From: Phycisphaeraceae bacterium | Lineage (GTDB): Bacteria > Planctomycetota > Phycisphaerae > Phycisphaerales > Phycisphaeraceae | Assembly (NCBI GenBank): GCA_029260615.1 | Contig: JAJDCX010000039.1 | Location: 1 to 37,770, forward strand | Reading direction: 5' to 3' | DNA length: 37,770 nt | Part shown: in pieces, positions 15,340 to 22,753 of the stretch | Position numbering within the stretch: the stretch's first letter is position 1 | Layout of the letters: each line of letters opens with the position of its first letter | Notes under the pieces: model-generated | What the model was told of the DNA's origin: nothing | Database searches by the model: none | The model's input: the letters and a program-made list of their open reading frames with translations, nothing else | Translations under genes and position numbers: made by a program

Positions 15340-16287
15340 TTATTGTGCGCCGGTGAGTTTGGGTGGGACTTGCAGTTGCATGTTTGCCTTGATGGCGTTG
15401 GGGTTGTCGCCAATTATGTCGCGGTTGAAGTTGTAGATGGTGCGCCAGAGGGTGGGGTCGCCGTAGTATTGTTGTGCGACGGTGGAGAGGCTGTCGCCGG
15501 GTTGGATGGTGTAGGTTTGGGTGGTGCCTGGGCCGGGGGGGGAGGGCTCTTCTTTGGAGAGGGTGTGGCGTTTGTTGGGGAGGCGGAGGACTTGGCCGAC
15601 GCGGAGCTTGGTGGGTTCGACCTTGGGGTTGGCTTGGGCGATATCGACCCACCTGCGTTCGTCGTTGTAGATCTTGATGGCGATGGAGGATAAGACGTCG
15701 CCGGATTGGACGGTGTAGGTTTTCGATGTGTTAGTGGTGGCGGTACTCGTCTTTGCCGCGGTGGCGTTTGTCTTGTTGGGCCAGGGCACGTTGGGTCGGT
15801 CGGATGAAGCTAACACCGCGTCGAGGTCATGGCTGCTGACTTTGGCGGAGGGTGCGGGCTTATTGGTGTGTTTTGCTGGGTTTGAGTCTGTGCGTGCCAG
15901 GGCGATGGCGGCGGAGGTGCCGTTGCCAAGGGGTGAGCTAGGGGTGGCGGCTTGAGGTTTGTCACTATCAGAGGTGCTGCTGGCTGTGCTCTGATTGTTT
16001 GTGTCAGGTGTGAGAGTGGCAAGGACCCGGCTGCGGGCATCGGCGGCGATGGTTTTCGCGGGGGTATCGGTGTTCGAGTTGGTTTGCGCGTTGACCATTG
16101 ACTTCAGTGAGCCGTCGCCCGTTGAGTCTGCTCGGAGGGTTTTGCGTGGTGGGGGGGTTGCGGTCTGGTTTGTCTGGGCATCCACAGCCTGGATTGGTTC
16201 TGGCTGGGTCTTGCCCATGAAGATCACGGCCGTCAGGAGGCACACCATTACCGATAGGATCAATGCGATTTTGTAAGAGATTTTCAT
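15340..16287 (-). CDS. Membrane-anchored protein with two LysM domains
   Basis: 315 residues. An N-terminal membrane segment (about residues 7-24, IALILSVMVCLLTAVIF) acts as signal-anchor. A long low-complexity linker rich in Thr, Ala, Ser, Asn and Pro runs to about residue 200. Two LysM peptidoglycan-binding domains follow: YTVQSGDVLSSIAIKIYNDE to LRVGQVLRLP, and YTIQPGDSLSTVAQQYYGDP to MQLQVPPKL. It probably sits in the periplasm bound to cell wall glycan; no hydrolase domain is present, so the role is structural or unknown. GGAGG lies seven bases before ATG 16287. It is divergent from the glycosyltransferase gene. Confidence 0.9.
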   Translation of the reverse strand: MKISYKIALILSVMVCLLTAVIFMGKTQPEPIQAVDAQTNQTATPPPRKTLRADSTGDGSLKSMVNAQTNSNTDTPAKTIAADARSRVLATLTPDTNNQSTASSTSDSDKPQAATPSSPLGNGTSAAIALARTDSNPAKHTNKPAPSAKVSSHDLDAVLASSDRPNVPWPNKTNATAAKTSTATTNTSKTYTVQSGDVLSSIAIKIYNDERRWVDIAQANPKVEPTKLRVGQVLRLPNKRHTLSKEEPSPPGPGTTQTYTIQPGDSLSTVAQQYYGDPTLWRTIYNFNRDIIGDNPNAIKANMQLQVPPKLTGAQ

Positions 16288-16412
16288 GACCAGCCTCCAT
16301 GCGTTGGTGTGGCATTATACAGGCGTTGGGCGGGAGGTGTGTCCATACCCGGTGTGGGGCTGGGGGGATAGCGGGTTGTGTGTGGGTCCACGGGGGGCTT
16401 AGACTACCGGGG

Positions 16413-17192
16413 ATGCCGTCTATCTCAATTATCATTTGTTGTGCTAATGCCGAGGCGACCCTGGGCCCGGCTTGTGAGTCCGCGAAGTGGGCTGACGAGT
16501 TGATCGTGGTGGATTCGGGGTCAAGCGATGCAACTGCTGAAATAGCCAAGGCGTACGCGGATCGGTATATCGTTGAGCCTTGGCGTGGGTACGGGGGGCA
16601 GAAGAAGTTTGCGGCGGAGTTGGCGTCGCACGATTGGATCTTTTTTCTGGATGGTGATGAGGAGTGTTCCACGCAGTTGGCGGAGGCATGGCAAGGGTTT
16701 ACGGATGCACAGCTTGGCCGGTTGGACCTTTTGATGGTGCCTCGGAAGAACTATGTGCTGGGGCGTTATGTCAGGGGGTGGTGGCCTGATCGGCTGACAC
16801 GGATTTTCCACCGGGGGCGGGTGACCTGGGACGATGAGGTGCTGCACGACACCCGCAAGGCTTCGGACCCGTCGCGTGTGCTGGCTCTGTCGGGGTGGAT
16901 CGAGCACAAGCGGCACAGTGATGCCGGGTTTAGCGACTATTTTTCGGGCCAGCGGATGGATGAGCGGCTGTTGATGGTGGCCCGGCAGATGCATGGACGT
17001 GGGAAGAGGGCACGGGTCTGGGACCTGGTGTTTCGGCCTTGGCTGGCGTTCCTGAAGTTTTATGTCCTGAAACGGGGGTTTCTCGATGGGGCGTTTGGGC
17101 TGCTGATTGCCCAGAAGGCTGCGGTCAGCACCCAGTTGAAATACGCGGCTTTATGGTCGGTTCAGAACGGCCTGGACTCATCTGATGCCTGA
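16413..17192 (+). CDS. Family 2 glycosyltransferase (LPS core type)
   Basis: 259 residues. A GT-A fold transferase: ISIIICCANAEATLGPACES at the N-terminus, DELIVVDSGSSDATAEIA for nucleotide-sugar binding, and FFLDGDEECS as the DxD metal site. The middle (YVLGRYVRGWWPDRLTRIFH, then WDDEVLH) matches the WaaE/KdtX-like group that modifies lipopolysaccharide core, so a cell-surface sugar role is likely; donor and acceptor are unknown. The C-terminal half has an amphipathic or membrane-associated stretch (RPWLAFLKFYVLKRGFLDGA). A frame opens earlier at 16299, but conserved sequence begins at ATG 16413; the ribosome site is poor (GGGG directly before it). Confidence 0.88.
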   Translation: MPSISIIICCANAEATLGPACESAKWADELIVVDSGSSDATAEIAKAYADRYIVEPWRGYGGQKKFAAELASHDWIFFLDGDEECSTQLAEAWQGFTDAQLGRLDLLMVPRKNYVLGRYVRGWWPDRLTRIFHRGRVTWDDEVLHDTRKASDPSRVLALSGWIEHKRHSDAGFSDYFSGQRMDERLLMVARQMHGRGKRARVWDLVFRPWLAFLKFYVLKRGFLDGAFGLLIAQKAAVSTQLKYAALWSVQNGLDSSDA

Positions 17193-17355
17193 CCGGAGAG
17201 GGGCGGGGTTTGTCGGGGGTTTATAGCCGAGTGTTTCTGAGGGCCAGGCTTGTAGATGCTCCAGAGGGGGAAGCCTGCTATCATGTGTAGGTGTCAGGGG
17301 GACTTAGGCGGTCTTGAGGCGGATATCCATTTGGCCTTATGGTCGGTGGTCCGCT

Positions 17356-17372
17356 GGGCCCGGCTTCGGCCC
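17356..17372. terminator. Hairpin GGGCC-N7-GGCCC, possible terminator
   Basis: A small perfect GC-rich stem between the glycosyltransferase and rsbV-like genes, followed only by ATTAAATGTTT and not a proper T-run. It may end the upstream transcript. It lies just before the promoter candidate at 17382. Confidence 0.3.
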
Positions 17373-17381
17373 ATTAAATGT

Positions 17382-17410
17382 TTGACACCCGCAGGCTGCG
17401 GCGATAACTT
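17382..17410 (+). promoter_or_regulatory. Candidate promoter of the rsbV/rsbW-like pair
   Basis: A perfect -35 TTGACA (17382-17387), a 17-base spacer and a weak -10 TAACTT (17405-17410), about 40 bases before the start of the STAS-domain gene. The -10 is nearly the same as that of the candidate at 980-1008. The remainder of 17193-17381 shows no gene. Confidence 0.5.
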
Positions 17411-17447
17411 CGATTGTGTTGGTAATTGGACGCTTAGGAGACGGTTG

Positions 17448-17807
17448 ATGACCACTAAGGATTCTCGCCTGATCGTGAGCGAGGAAGACCAGATAACGAA
17501 GGTTCGTTTCCTCGACCGCAACATCCTTGAGGAAGCGAATATCCAGCAGATCGGGGACGAGATCGCCCATCTGATTGAAGCGTCGGACAACCCCAGGTTG
17601 TTGATCGACTTCGATCAGGTCGAGCACCTGTCATCTGCGGCGCTGGGTACGCTTATCACGATCAACAACAAGATCCGCCATAAAGACGGGCAGTTGAGGC
17701 TTTGCAACATCGACCCTCAGATCTATGAGGTCTTTGTCATCACCAAGCTCAACAAGCTCTTCCAGATCCATGAAGACGCGGCTCAGGCGATGTCGAGTTT
17801 CAAGTAA
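17448..17807 (+). CDS. STAS-domain anti-sigma factor antagonist (RsbV-like)
   Basis: 119 residues forming one STAS domain. In RsbV/SpoIIAA proteins a serine here is phosphorylated by the partner kinase; the unphosphorylated form releases a sigma factor from it. The core LLIDFDQVEHLSSAALGTLI has serines at the expected phosphorylation position (SSAALG). GGAG lies seven bases before ATG 17448; longer frames begin in non-conserved sequence. The RsbW-like kinase gene follows 66 bases later on the same strand, which supports a partner-switching pair. No sigma factor or PP2C phosphatase gene is adjacent, so the target may be encoded elsewhere or may not be a sigma factor. Confidence 0.88.
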   Translation: MTTKDSRLIVSEEDQITKVRFLDRNILEEANIQQIGDEIAHLIEASDNPRLLIDFDQVEHLSSAALGTLITINNKIRHKDGQLRLCNIDPQIYEVFVITKLNKLFQIHEDAAQAMSSFK

Positions 17808-17873
17808 CGTTTAACTCCCCTCCCTCCGGGCCGTCGATCCGGGCGGTTTCGGTTGGTATCAGTGTGGTCAGCT

Positions 17874-18305
17874 ATGCGCGAGTCACCGATGGTTAAGCTG
17901 GTGATCCCAAGCAAGCTGACGGAACTGCCGGGGGTTCAACAAGCCATTATCAACGAAGTTAAGGGGCTTGGCTACGGGAAGGACGAGGTCTTTGCGATAC
18001 GTCTTGCGCTGGACGAGGCTGTGACCAACGCCATCCATCACGGGAACGGTGACGATCCAAAAAAACAGGTCACGATTGAGTATCAGGTCGATGAGAAGGC
18101 GGTTCGGATCAGTGTCACCGATGAGGGGTGTGGGTTCTGTCCGGAGAAGCTCCCGGATCCTACACTTCAAGACAATCTGGCCGCGCCCCATGGCCGGGGG
18201 GTCATGCTGATGAAGGCCTATATGAGCGAGGTCCGTTTTAACCCGTGCGGTAACTCGATCAGCATGGTCAAATGTAAGGGATGCAAGCTGCCCGCAAAGG
18301 GTTAG
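17874..18305 (+). CDS. RsbW-like serine kinase / anti-sigma factor
   Basis: 143 residues with a GHKL ATPase fold. N box: LALDEAVTNAIHHGNGDD; G1: VTDEGCGFCPE; G2: HGRGVMLMKAYM. This is the whole nucleotide-binding set of the RsbW/SpoIIAB family, which phosphorylates its STAS antagonist and binds the sigma factor. It ends with a short Cys/Lys-rich tail (KCKGCKLPAKG), not typical of the family. The start is uncertain: ATG 17874 or ATG 17889, neither with a good ribosome site; a TTG at 17853 is also in frame. It is paired with the RsbV-like gene just upstream. Confidence 0.87.
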   Translation: MRESPMVKLVIPSKLTELPGVQQAIINEVKGLGYGKDEVFAIRLALDEAVTNAIHHGNGDDPKKQVTIEYQVDEKAVRISVTDEGCGFCPEKLPDPTLQDNLAAPHGRGVMLMKAYMSEVRFNPCGNSISMVKCKGCKLPAKG

Positions 18306-18431
18306 GCCAGGGAATGAGCGGCTGGGGGTGCCTGGGATATTGTCTTGGCCCTGCTGCGGACTTACGCTATCATTGCTTGTTGATGTTTAAGGCCTTATTG
18401 GCCCTGCCAGACTGTCCAGCTAGGGATCCCG

Positions 18432-19019
18432 TTGACCCAGACCCATTCATCCAGTTCATCCGCTCCCGTTTGTGTGCGTGAGCCCGTTGCCGGGTTGGGC
18501 GATGATTCTGATGGTTCGGACCCCGACCAATCCGAGGAACACACGGCCAGGCCGGGGTCTGATTCCGGCTTGGGTTGTGCTGTGACTTTGGATCTACAAA
18601 TCTCTGATTGTGATCCGCCCGCCGGCGGCTGGCTGGAAGATCAGCTAACGCGCATTGCGCAACTTGCTGGGGTGACCGATGGCAGGCTTGGGATTGCGGT
18701 CGTCGATGATGAGCAAATGACAAGTATGCATCAGCAATACTGCGATCAACCCGGGACCACCGACGTATTAACATTTGACCTGCGAGACAGTCAGGATGAG
18801 CCCATCGAGGGTGATCTTGTGCTCTGCATGGATGAGGCCCGTCGTCAGGCGCAGCAGCGTGGGCACGACACTCGGCTTGAGTTGCTGCTGTATGCCGTGC
18901 ATGGGCTGATGCATTTGCTGGGTGAGGATGACCACGACGAGGCTGGTTATCAGAAGATGCATCGGCGTGAGGATGAACTGTTGACCCGCGCGGGGCTGGG
19001 ACCCGTCTTTGGTTTATGA
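18432..19019 (+). CDS. ybeY: Endoribonuclease / rRNA maturation factor YbeY
   Basis: YbeY is a zinc metalloenzyme needed for 16S rRNA 3'-end maturation and 70S quality control. The signature HGLMHLLGEDDHDE (H-x3-H-x5-H type) is complete, preceded by TTDVLTFDL and GDLVLCMDEARRQA, both family blocks. The conserved domain begins at VTLDLQIS (a GTG at 18582). The frame extends 50 residues further to TTG 18432, which has AGGGA five bases upstream, while the GTGs at 18474 and 18582 have none. The extension is Ser/Asp/Glu-rich and would be disordered. The C-terminus is normal. I am sure of the gene and unsure of its start. Confidence 0.9.
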   Translation: MTQTHSSSSSAPVCVREPVAGLGDDSDGSDPDQSEEHTARPGSDSGLGCAVTLDLQISDCDPPAGGWLEDQLTRIAQLAGVTDGRLGIAVVDDEQMTSMHQQYCDQPGTTDVLTFDLRDSQDEPIEGDLVLCMDEARRQAQQRGHDTRLELLLYAVHGLMHLLGEDDHDEAGYQKMHRREDELLTRAGLGPVFGL

Positions 19020-19116
19020 TCGTTAACGTGTGGCTGGTCTGTATCCCCCTGATGCGGACCCGCTTGGATAGCAGGTGGACCCGGCTTAGGTCGGCCGCCT
19101 GATTAGGACAGGGGAC

Positions 19117-19134
19117 ATGGATGCGCTTCGGTGA
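19117..19134 (+). CDS. Possible five-codon leader peptide overlapping the CorC start
   Basis: ATG GAT GCG CTT CGG TGA, with AGGGG four bases upstream. Its stop overlaps the GTG start of the next gene by two bases. The GTG has no ribosome site of its own at proper spacing, so ribosomes that end here could restart. It is short enough to be accidental. Confidence 0.3.
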   Translation: MDALR

Positions 19135-20411
19135 GTTACGCGATCGTAATCGCTGTTCTTGGATGCCTGCTGGTCTGTTACTTCTCGGCCTGTAACATCG
19201 CCTTGAAGACCTTGTCGCGCAAGCGTCTGGCTGACCGGTTGGGGGTGGGGTTCGATCCGGCCAGGCTGTCGCTGTTTTACGAACGCCGACCCATGATGCT
19301 GCTGCTGACAGGGACGGCCCGGGCGGTGCTGAGTTTGGTTGTTCTGCTGGCGACGCTCTACTACTTCGAGGAACGCTTCATCGGTTGGTCCAGGCTTACG
19401 AGCTATTTTGCGGCCTTCCTTGTCGCGGGGGGTTTGGTGAGTATTTTCGCGGTGGCGATCCCGGTGAGTTGGGCGCGTTATCAGCGTGAAGGAATTATCG
19501 CGTGGTCAATGCCATTGCTTAATACTTTGTTGATCGTGTTCTCGCCGGTGGTCTGGTTGTTGCACCTGTTTGACCCGGTGGTCAGGCGTATCTCCGGTGC
19601 GGACCTGGACGACGGTGACGACAGCGACTTGTCAGACGAGGTGATCTCTATGGTTGAAGATCACGAAGACGGCGGCGAGGTCGATGAAGCGCAGAAGGAA
19701 ATGATCGAGGCGGTTTTTGATCTATCCGATACCGATGCCGATCAGGTCATGACCCCGCGTACCGATGTTGAGGGGATCGAGGTCGGCTCGACGCTACAGG
19801 AGGTCAAGGACAGCATCCTCAAGCACGGGCACAGCCGGATCCCTGTTTATGAACAGACCATCGACAGTATCGTGGGCGTCCTCTATGCCAAGGATCTGAT
19901 CCGATACGTCTGCGACGGCGATGACTTTGACCTCCGCTCGGTGCTGCGTGAGGCAATGATGGTTCCCGAAAGTAAAAACGTGGGTGAATTGCTCGGCGAG
20001 TTCAAGGCCCGCAAGGTCCATATCGCGCTGGTTCTGGATGAGTACGGTGGGACAGCGGGCTTGGTCACCATCGAAGATATCCTCGAAGAGCTGGTCGGCG
20101 AGATTCAGGACGAGTACGAGGCGGCCGAGGAAACGCCCGCGATCCACCGCCTGGATGACAAGACGCTGCGGGTCGATGCCCGGGTCGAGATCGATGATCT
20201 TAATGATGAGCTGGAAATCGACCTGCCGGAAGACGAGGACTACGACACGGTCGGGGGGTTTGTTTTTGCGACGATCGGTCACATCCCTAAGGCTGGGGAA
20301 AGTTTTGACTTTCAGGGGCTGCGTTTTACCGTGACCGAGGCCGAGCGCACGCGGGTGGTGCGTGTCCAGGTCGGTGTGCTTGACTCCCAGGACGCTTCGG
20401 CCGAGGCGTAG
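19131..20411 (+). CDS. CorC/HlyC-family membrane protein with CBS domains
   Basis: 426 residues. Order: DUF21/CNNM-type membrane domain (about residues 1-145, with hydrophobic segments near 3-20, 55-75, 85-115 and 125-145), an acidic linker (DLDDGDDSDLSDE), a CBS pair that begins DLSDTDADQVMTPRTDVEGI and includes HGHSRIPVYEQTIDSIVGVL and HIALVLDEYGGTAGLVTIED, then the C-terminal CorC_HlyC domain (GGFVFATIGHIPKAGESFDF). The family is tied to Mg2+/Co2+ efflux or homeostasis; the haemolysin name is historical. Start GTG 19131 is forced, since the upstream ATG at 19117 is closed after five codons. ybeY next to a corC-like gene is a common bacterial arrangement and supports both calls. Confidence 0.92.
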   Translation: MSYAIVIAVLGCLLVCYFSACNIALKTLSRKRLADRLGVGFDPARLSLFYERRPMMLLLTGTARAVLSLVVLLATLYYFEERFIGWSRLTSYFAAFLVAGGLVSIFAVAIPVSWARYQREGIIAWSMPLLNTLLIVFSPVVWLLHLFDPVVRRISGADLDDGDDSDLSDEVISMVEDHEDGGEVDEAQKEMIEAVFDLSDTDADQVMTPRTDVEGIEVGSTLQEVKDSILKHGHSRIPVYEQTIDSIVGVLYAKDLIRYVCDGDDFDLRSVLREAMMVPESKNVGELLGEFKARKVHIALVLDEYGGTAGLVTIEDILEELVGEIQDEYEAAEETPAIHRLDDKTLRVDARVEIDDLNDELEIDLPEDEDYDTVGGFVFATIGHIPKAGESFDFQGLRFTVTEAERTRVVRVQVGVLDSQDASAEA

Positions 20412-20462
20412 CGGTGCGGCTCATTCGCGGTTCCCGGCCACGGGGGCTACACTTTCCCGCCC

Positions 20463-21959
20463 ATGGATATTCGTTTTTACAATTCACTGACGCATCAGAT
20501 TGAGCCGTTCACCCCGATCCAGGCGGGTACGGTGTCGATGTACAACTGTGGGCCGACGGTTTACGACTACGCGCATATTGGGAACTTCCGCACGTTTGTG
20601 TTTGCAGACGTGCTGCGGCGGTTCCTGGAACTAGCGGGGCACACGGTCCACCAGGTGATGAACATCACCGATGTGGGGCACATGACCGACGACCAGCTTG
20701 CTGACGGCGGGGGTGAAGACAAGATGGCTGCGGCCGCCAAACGGCTTAAGGAATCCAAGAAGCAGGGGGTCGCGCTGATCGAGAATCCCGACGATCCTTA
20801 TGCGGTTGCGGAGTTCTTTACCGGGGCGTTTATTGAAGACGCGAAGCTGTTGGGTTTGAAGATTGCTGATGAGTATCCCGGGCAGATGCCCCGTGCTACC
20901 GACCACGTTGTGCCGAGCATGATCCCGATGATTGGGTCGTTGATTGAGAAGGACCACGCCTATATGGCCGAAGACGGCGCAGTTTACTTTAGTGTGCAGA
21001 GCTTCCCTGATTACGGCAAGCTGTCGGGGAACAGCCTGGACAAACTACGAGGCGGCGCGGGCGGGCGGGTTCAGGACTCACACCAGACGCACAAGCGTCA
21101 CCCGGCGGACTTTCTTTTGTGGAAGCCCGATGCGTCTCACCTGATGAAGTGGGATTCGCCCTGGGGCGCGGGATACCCCGGTTGGCACATCGAGTGCTCG
21201 GCGATGGCTAAGGCGATACTTGGCAAAGACACCATCGACATCCACACCGGCGGCGAGGACAACATCTTCCCTCACCACGAATGCGAGATCGCCCAGACCT
21301 GCGGTGCGACAGGCAACGACCACTTTGCCAACTTCTGGCTGCACTCACGCTTCCTGCTGGTCGAGGGTGAGAAGATGTCTAAGAGTAAGGGCAACTTCCA
21401 CACCGTCCGTGATGTGTTGGAAGGCAGAGTGACCGGCCGAGCTGTGGACCCGGCGGTGCTGCGGTTTGAGTTGCTCAAGGGGCACTACCGGTCGAACATT
21501 AACTTCACGGCGAAGGGGTTGGCGGATTCAGCGAGCGCGGTGAGGCGATTCCGTAATGCGGTACATACAGATACTAAATCAGCTCCGTTGGATCATCCCG
21601 ATGTTCAGGCATTTCTTGAGACACTCGCCAATGACCTGAATATAGCCGGTGCTTTAGGGATTGTTTTTGAGCGTATGAAGAAGTCGGATGATGAGTTGCC
21701 AAGTATCCTCAGTCGAGTGAACGAGATATTGGGGATATTGCCAACAAATATTGGCAGCAATGTTCAGAGCCATATACCGTTTCGTCATAACGTTGAGGCA
21801 GAGGTCTTTTCTCCTAAAAACTTATGCGACCAACTCGACGCCGCTCGTGCTGAAAAGAACTTCACTAAAGCCGACACCATCCGTCAACAGTTGATCGATG
21901 AAGGTTACGACGTGAAAACGACCAAAGGTGGTACGGTCGCGACGAAACGGTTGGCGTGA
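20463..21959 (+). CDS. cysS: Cysteinyl-tRNA synthetase
   Basis: 498 residues, the normal length. It charges tRNA-Cys. The first zinc Cys and HIGH region are [20 protein letters not shown]; further ligands are in WHIECSAMA and FPHHECE; the KMSKS loop is [14 protein letters not shown]. An insert at about residues 75-105 is rich in Lys and Ala. The C-terminal DALR/anticodon region is complete. Bases about 21560-21830 are clearly AT-richer, with codons such as ATA, TTA and AAA that are rare in the rest of the gene, though the frame is intact. It lies 51 bases after the corC-like gene; no ribosome site stands out (the leader is CTTTCCCGCCC). Confidence 0.97.
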   Translation: MDIRFYNSLTHQIEPFTPIQAGTVSMYNCGPTVYDYAHIGNFRTFVFADVLRRFLELAGHTVHQVMNITDVGHMTDDQLADGGGEDKMAAAAKRLKESKKQGVALIENPDDPYAVAEFFTGAFIEDAKLLGLKIADEYPGQMPRATDHVVPSMIPMIGSLIEKDHAYMAEDGAVYFSVQSFPDYGKLSGNSLDKLRGGAGGRVQDSHQTHKRHPADFLLWKPDASHLMKWDSPWGAGYPGWHIECSAMAKAILGKDTIDIHTGGEDNIFPHHECEIAQTCGATGNDHFANFWLHSRFLLVEGEKMSKSKGNFHTVRDVLEGRVTGRAVDPAVLRFELLKGHYRSNINFTAKGLADSASAVRRFRNAVHTDTKSAPLDHPDVQAFLETLANDLNIAGALGIVFERMKKSDDELPSILSRVNEILGILPTNIGSNVQSHIPFRHNVEAEVFSPKNLCDQLDAARAEKNFTKADTIRQQLIDEGYDVKTTKGGTVATKRLA

Positions 21960-21988
21960 GAATTCTGCTAGAGTTTGGTTTTACCGTC

Positions 21989-22040
21989 ATAGCCGCGGGC
22001 TTACAGCCCGCGAGTCCGCGACACGTAGTGTCGCGGCTAT
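21989..22040. repeat. REP-like compound hairpin between cysS and pgsA
   Basis: An outer stem ATAGCCGC/GCGGCTAT (21989 and 22040 as ends) encloses or competes with two inner perfect hairpins: CGCGGGC-TTACA-GCCCGCG (21994-22012) and CCGCGACAC-GTA-GTGTCGCGG (22016-22036). The element is exactly between two convergent genes. I recall similar short elements dispersed in planctomycete genomes. It may serve as a two-way terminator or be a REP/MITE-like mobile repeat. Confidence 0.75.
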
Positions 22041-22059
22041 TAATTGTGTGTGACATTCG

Positions 22060-22710
22060 CTACGACGCGTTGCTCTTTGCGGCCCGTGCGGCACCGGTGA
22101 TGTAGGGGATGCCGCTGAAGACGGTGACGGCAACCGTTAGGTACACCAGGACGTCGCGTACCCAGCCCAGCCATTGCATGCCCTCGGTACGCGGGTCCAG
22201 CCAGACGATGGCGAGCACGATGGGGATGACGATCGACTGGAGGATCATTTTTAGCTTGCCCCAGACGTTGGCGCCGAACTTCACGCCCTCGCCTTCCAGC
22301 TCGGCACGGATCGCGGTGACGAGTAGCTCACGGGACAGGATCACGGCAACCATCCAGGGGTAGACGCCGGAGACCATGCTGAAGAAATCGATGTCGCCGA
22401 CCTCGACCGCGCCGGGAATAATAAAACGTGGCCCGGCGAGGTAGACGAAGGCGCCGATGACCAGGACTTTGTCGCAGAAGGGGTCCATGATTCGGCCGAA
22501 CTTGGATTCGACGTGCCAGCGGCGTGCGAGGTAGCCGTCCAGCGAATCGGTGATGGCCGCCAGGATAAAGATCACGATCGCGACGGGGAGCAGCCAGGTG
22601 GGGCTATCGGCCCCGTAGCGGTAGCAGTTGAGCAGCACGAAGAACACGGCCGCCAGGACCAGCCGAAGCATGGTCAGTTGGTTGGGCAGTTGTCGATAAA
22701 ACGTGTGCAT
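22060..22710 (-). CDS. pgsA: CDP-diacylglycerol-glycerol-3-phosphate 3-phosphatidyltransferase
   Basis: 216 residues. A membrane enzyme that makes phosphatidylglycerol phosphate. The CDP-alcohol phosphotransferase signature D-x2-D-G-x2-A-R-x8-G-x3-D-x3-D is complete in DSLDGYLARR and GRIMDPFCDK. Several hydrophobic helices flank it (about residues 13-30, 36-50, 80-100, 115-135, 165-185, 190-210). The family start is NQLTMLRLVLAAVFF. A longer frame reaches 22854 inside the next gene, but ATG 22710 has AGGAAAG eight bases upstream and gives normal length. It lies 43 bases after the BaiN-type gene on the same strand. Confidence 0.93.
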   Translation of the reverse strand: MHTFYRQLPNQLTMLRLVLAAVFFVLLNCYRYGADSPTWLLPVAIVIFILAAITDSLDGYLARRWHVESKFGRIMDPFCDKVLVIGAFVYLAGPRFIIPGAVEVGDIDFFSMVSGVYPWMVAVILSRELLVTAIRAELEGEGVKFGANVWGKLKMILQSIVIPIVLAIVWLDPRTEGMQWLGWVRDVLVYLTVAVTVFSGIPYITGAARAAKSNAS

Positions 22711-22753
22711 GGTTCGGTCTTTCCTGCCCCGGCCGTACTCCTTGGGCCACATG

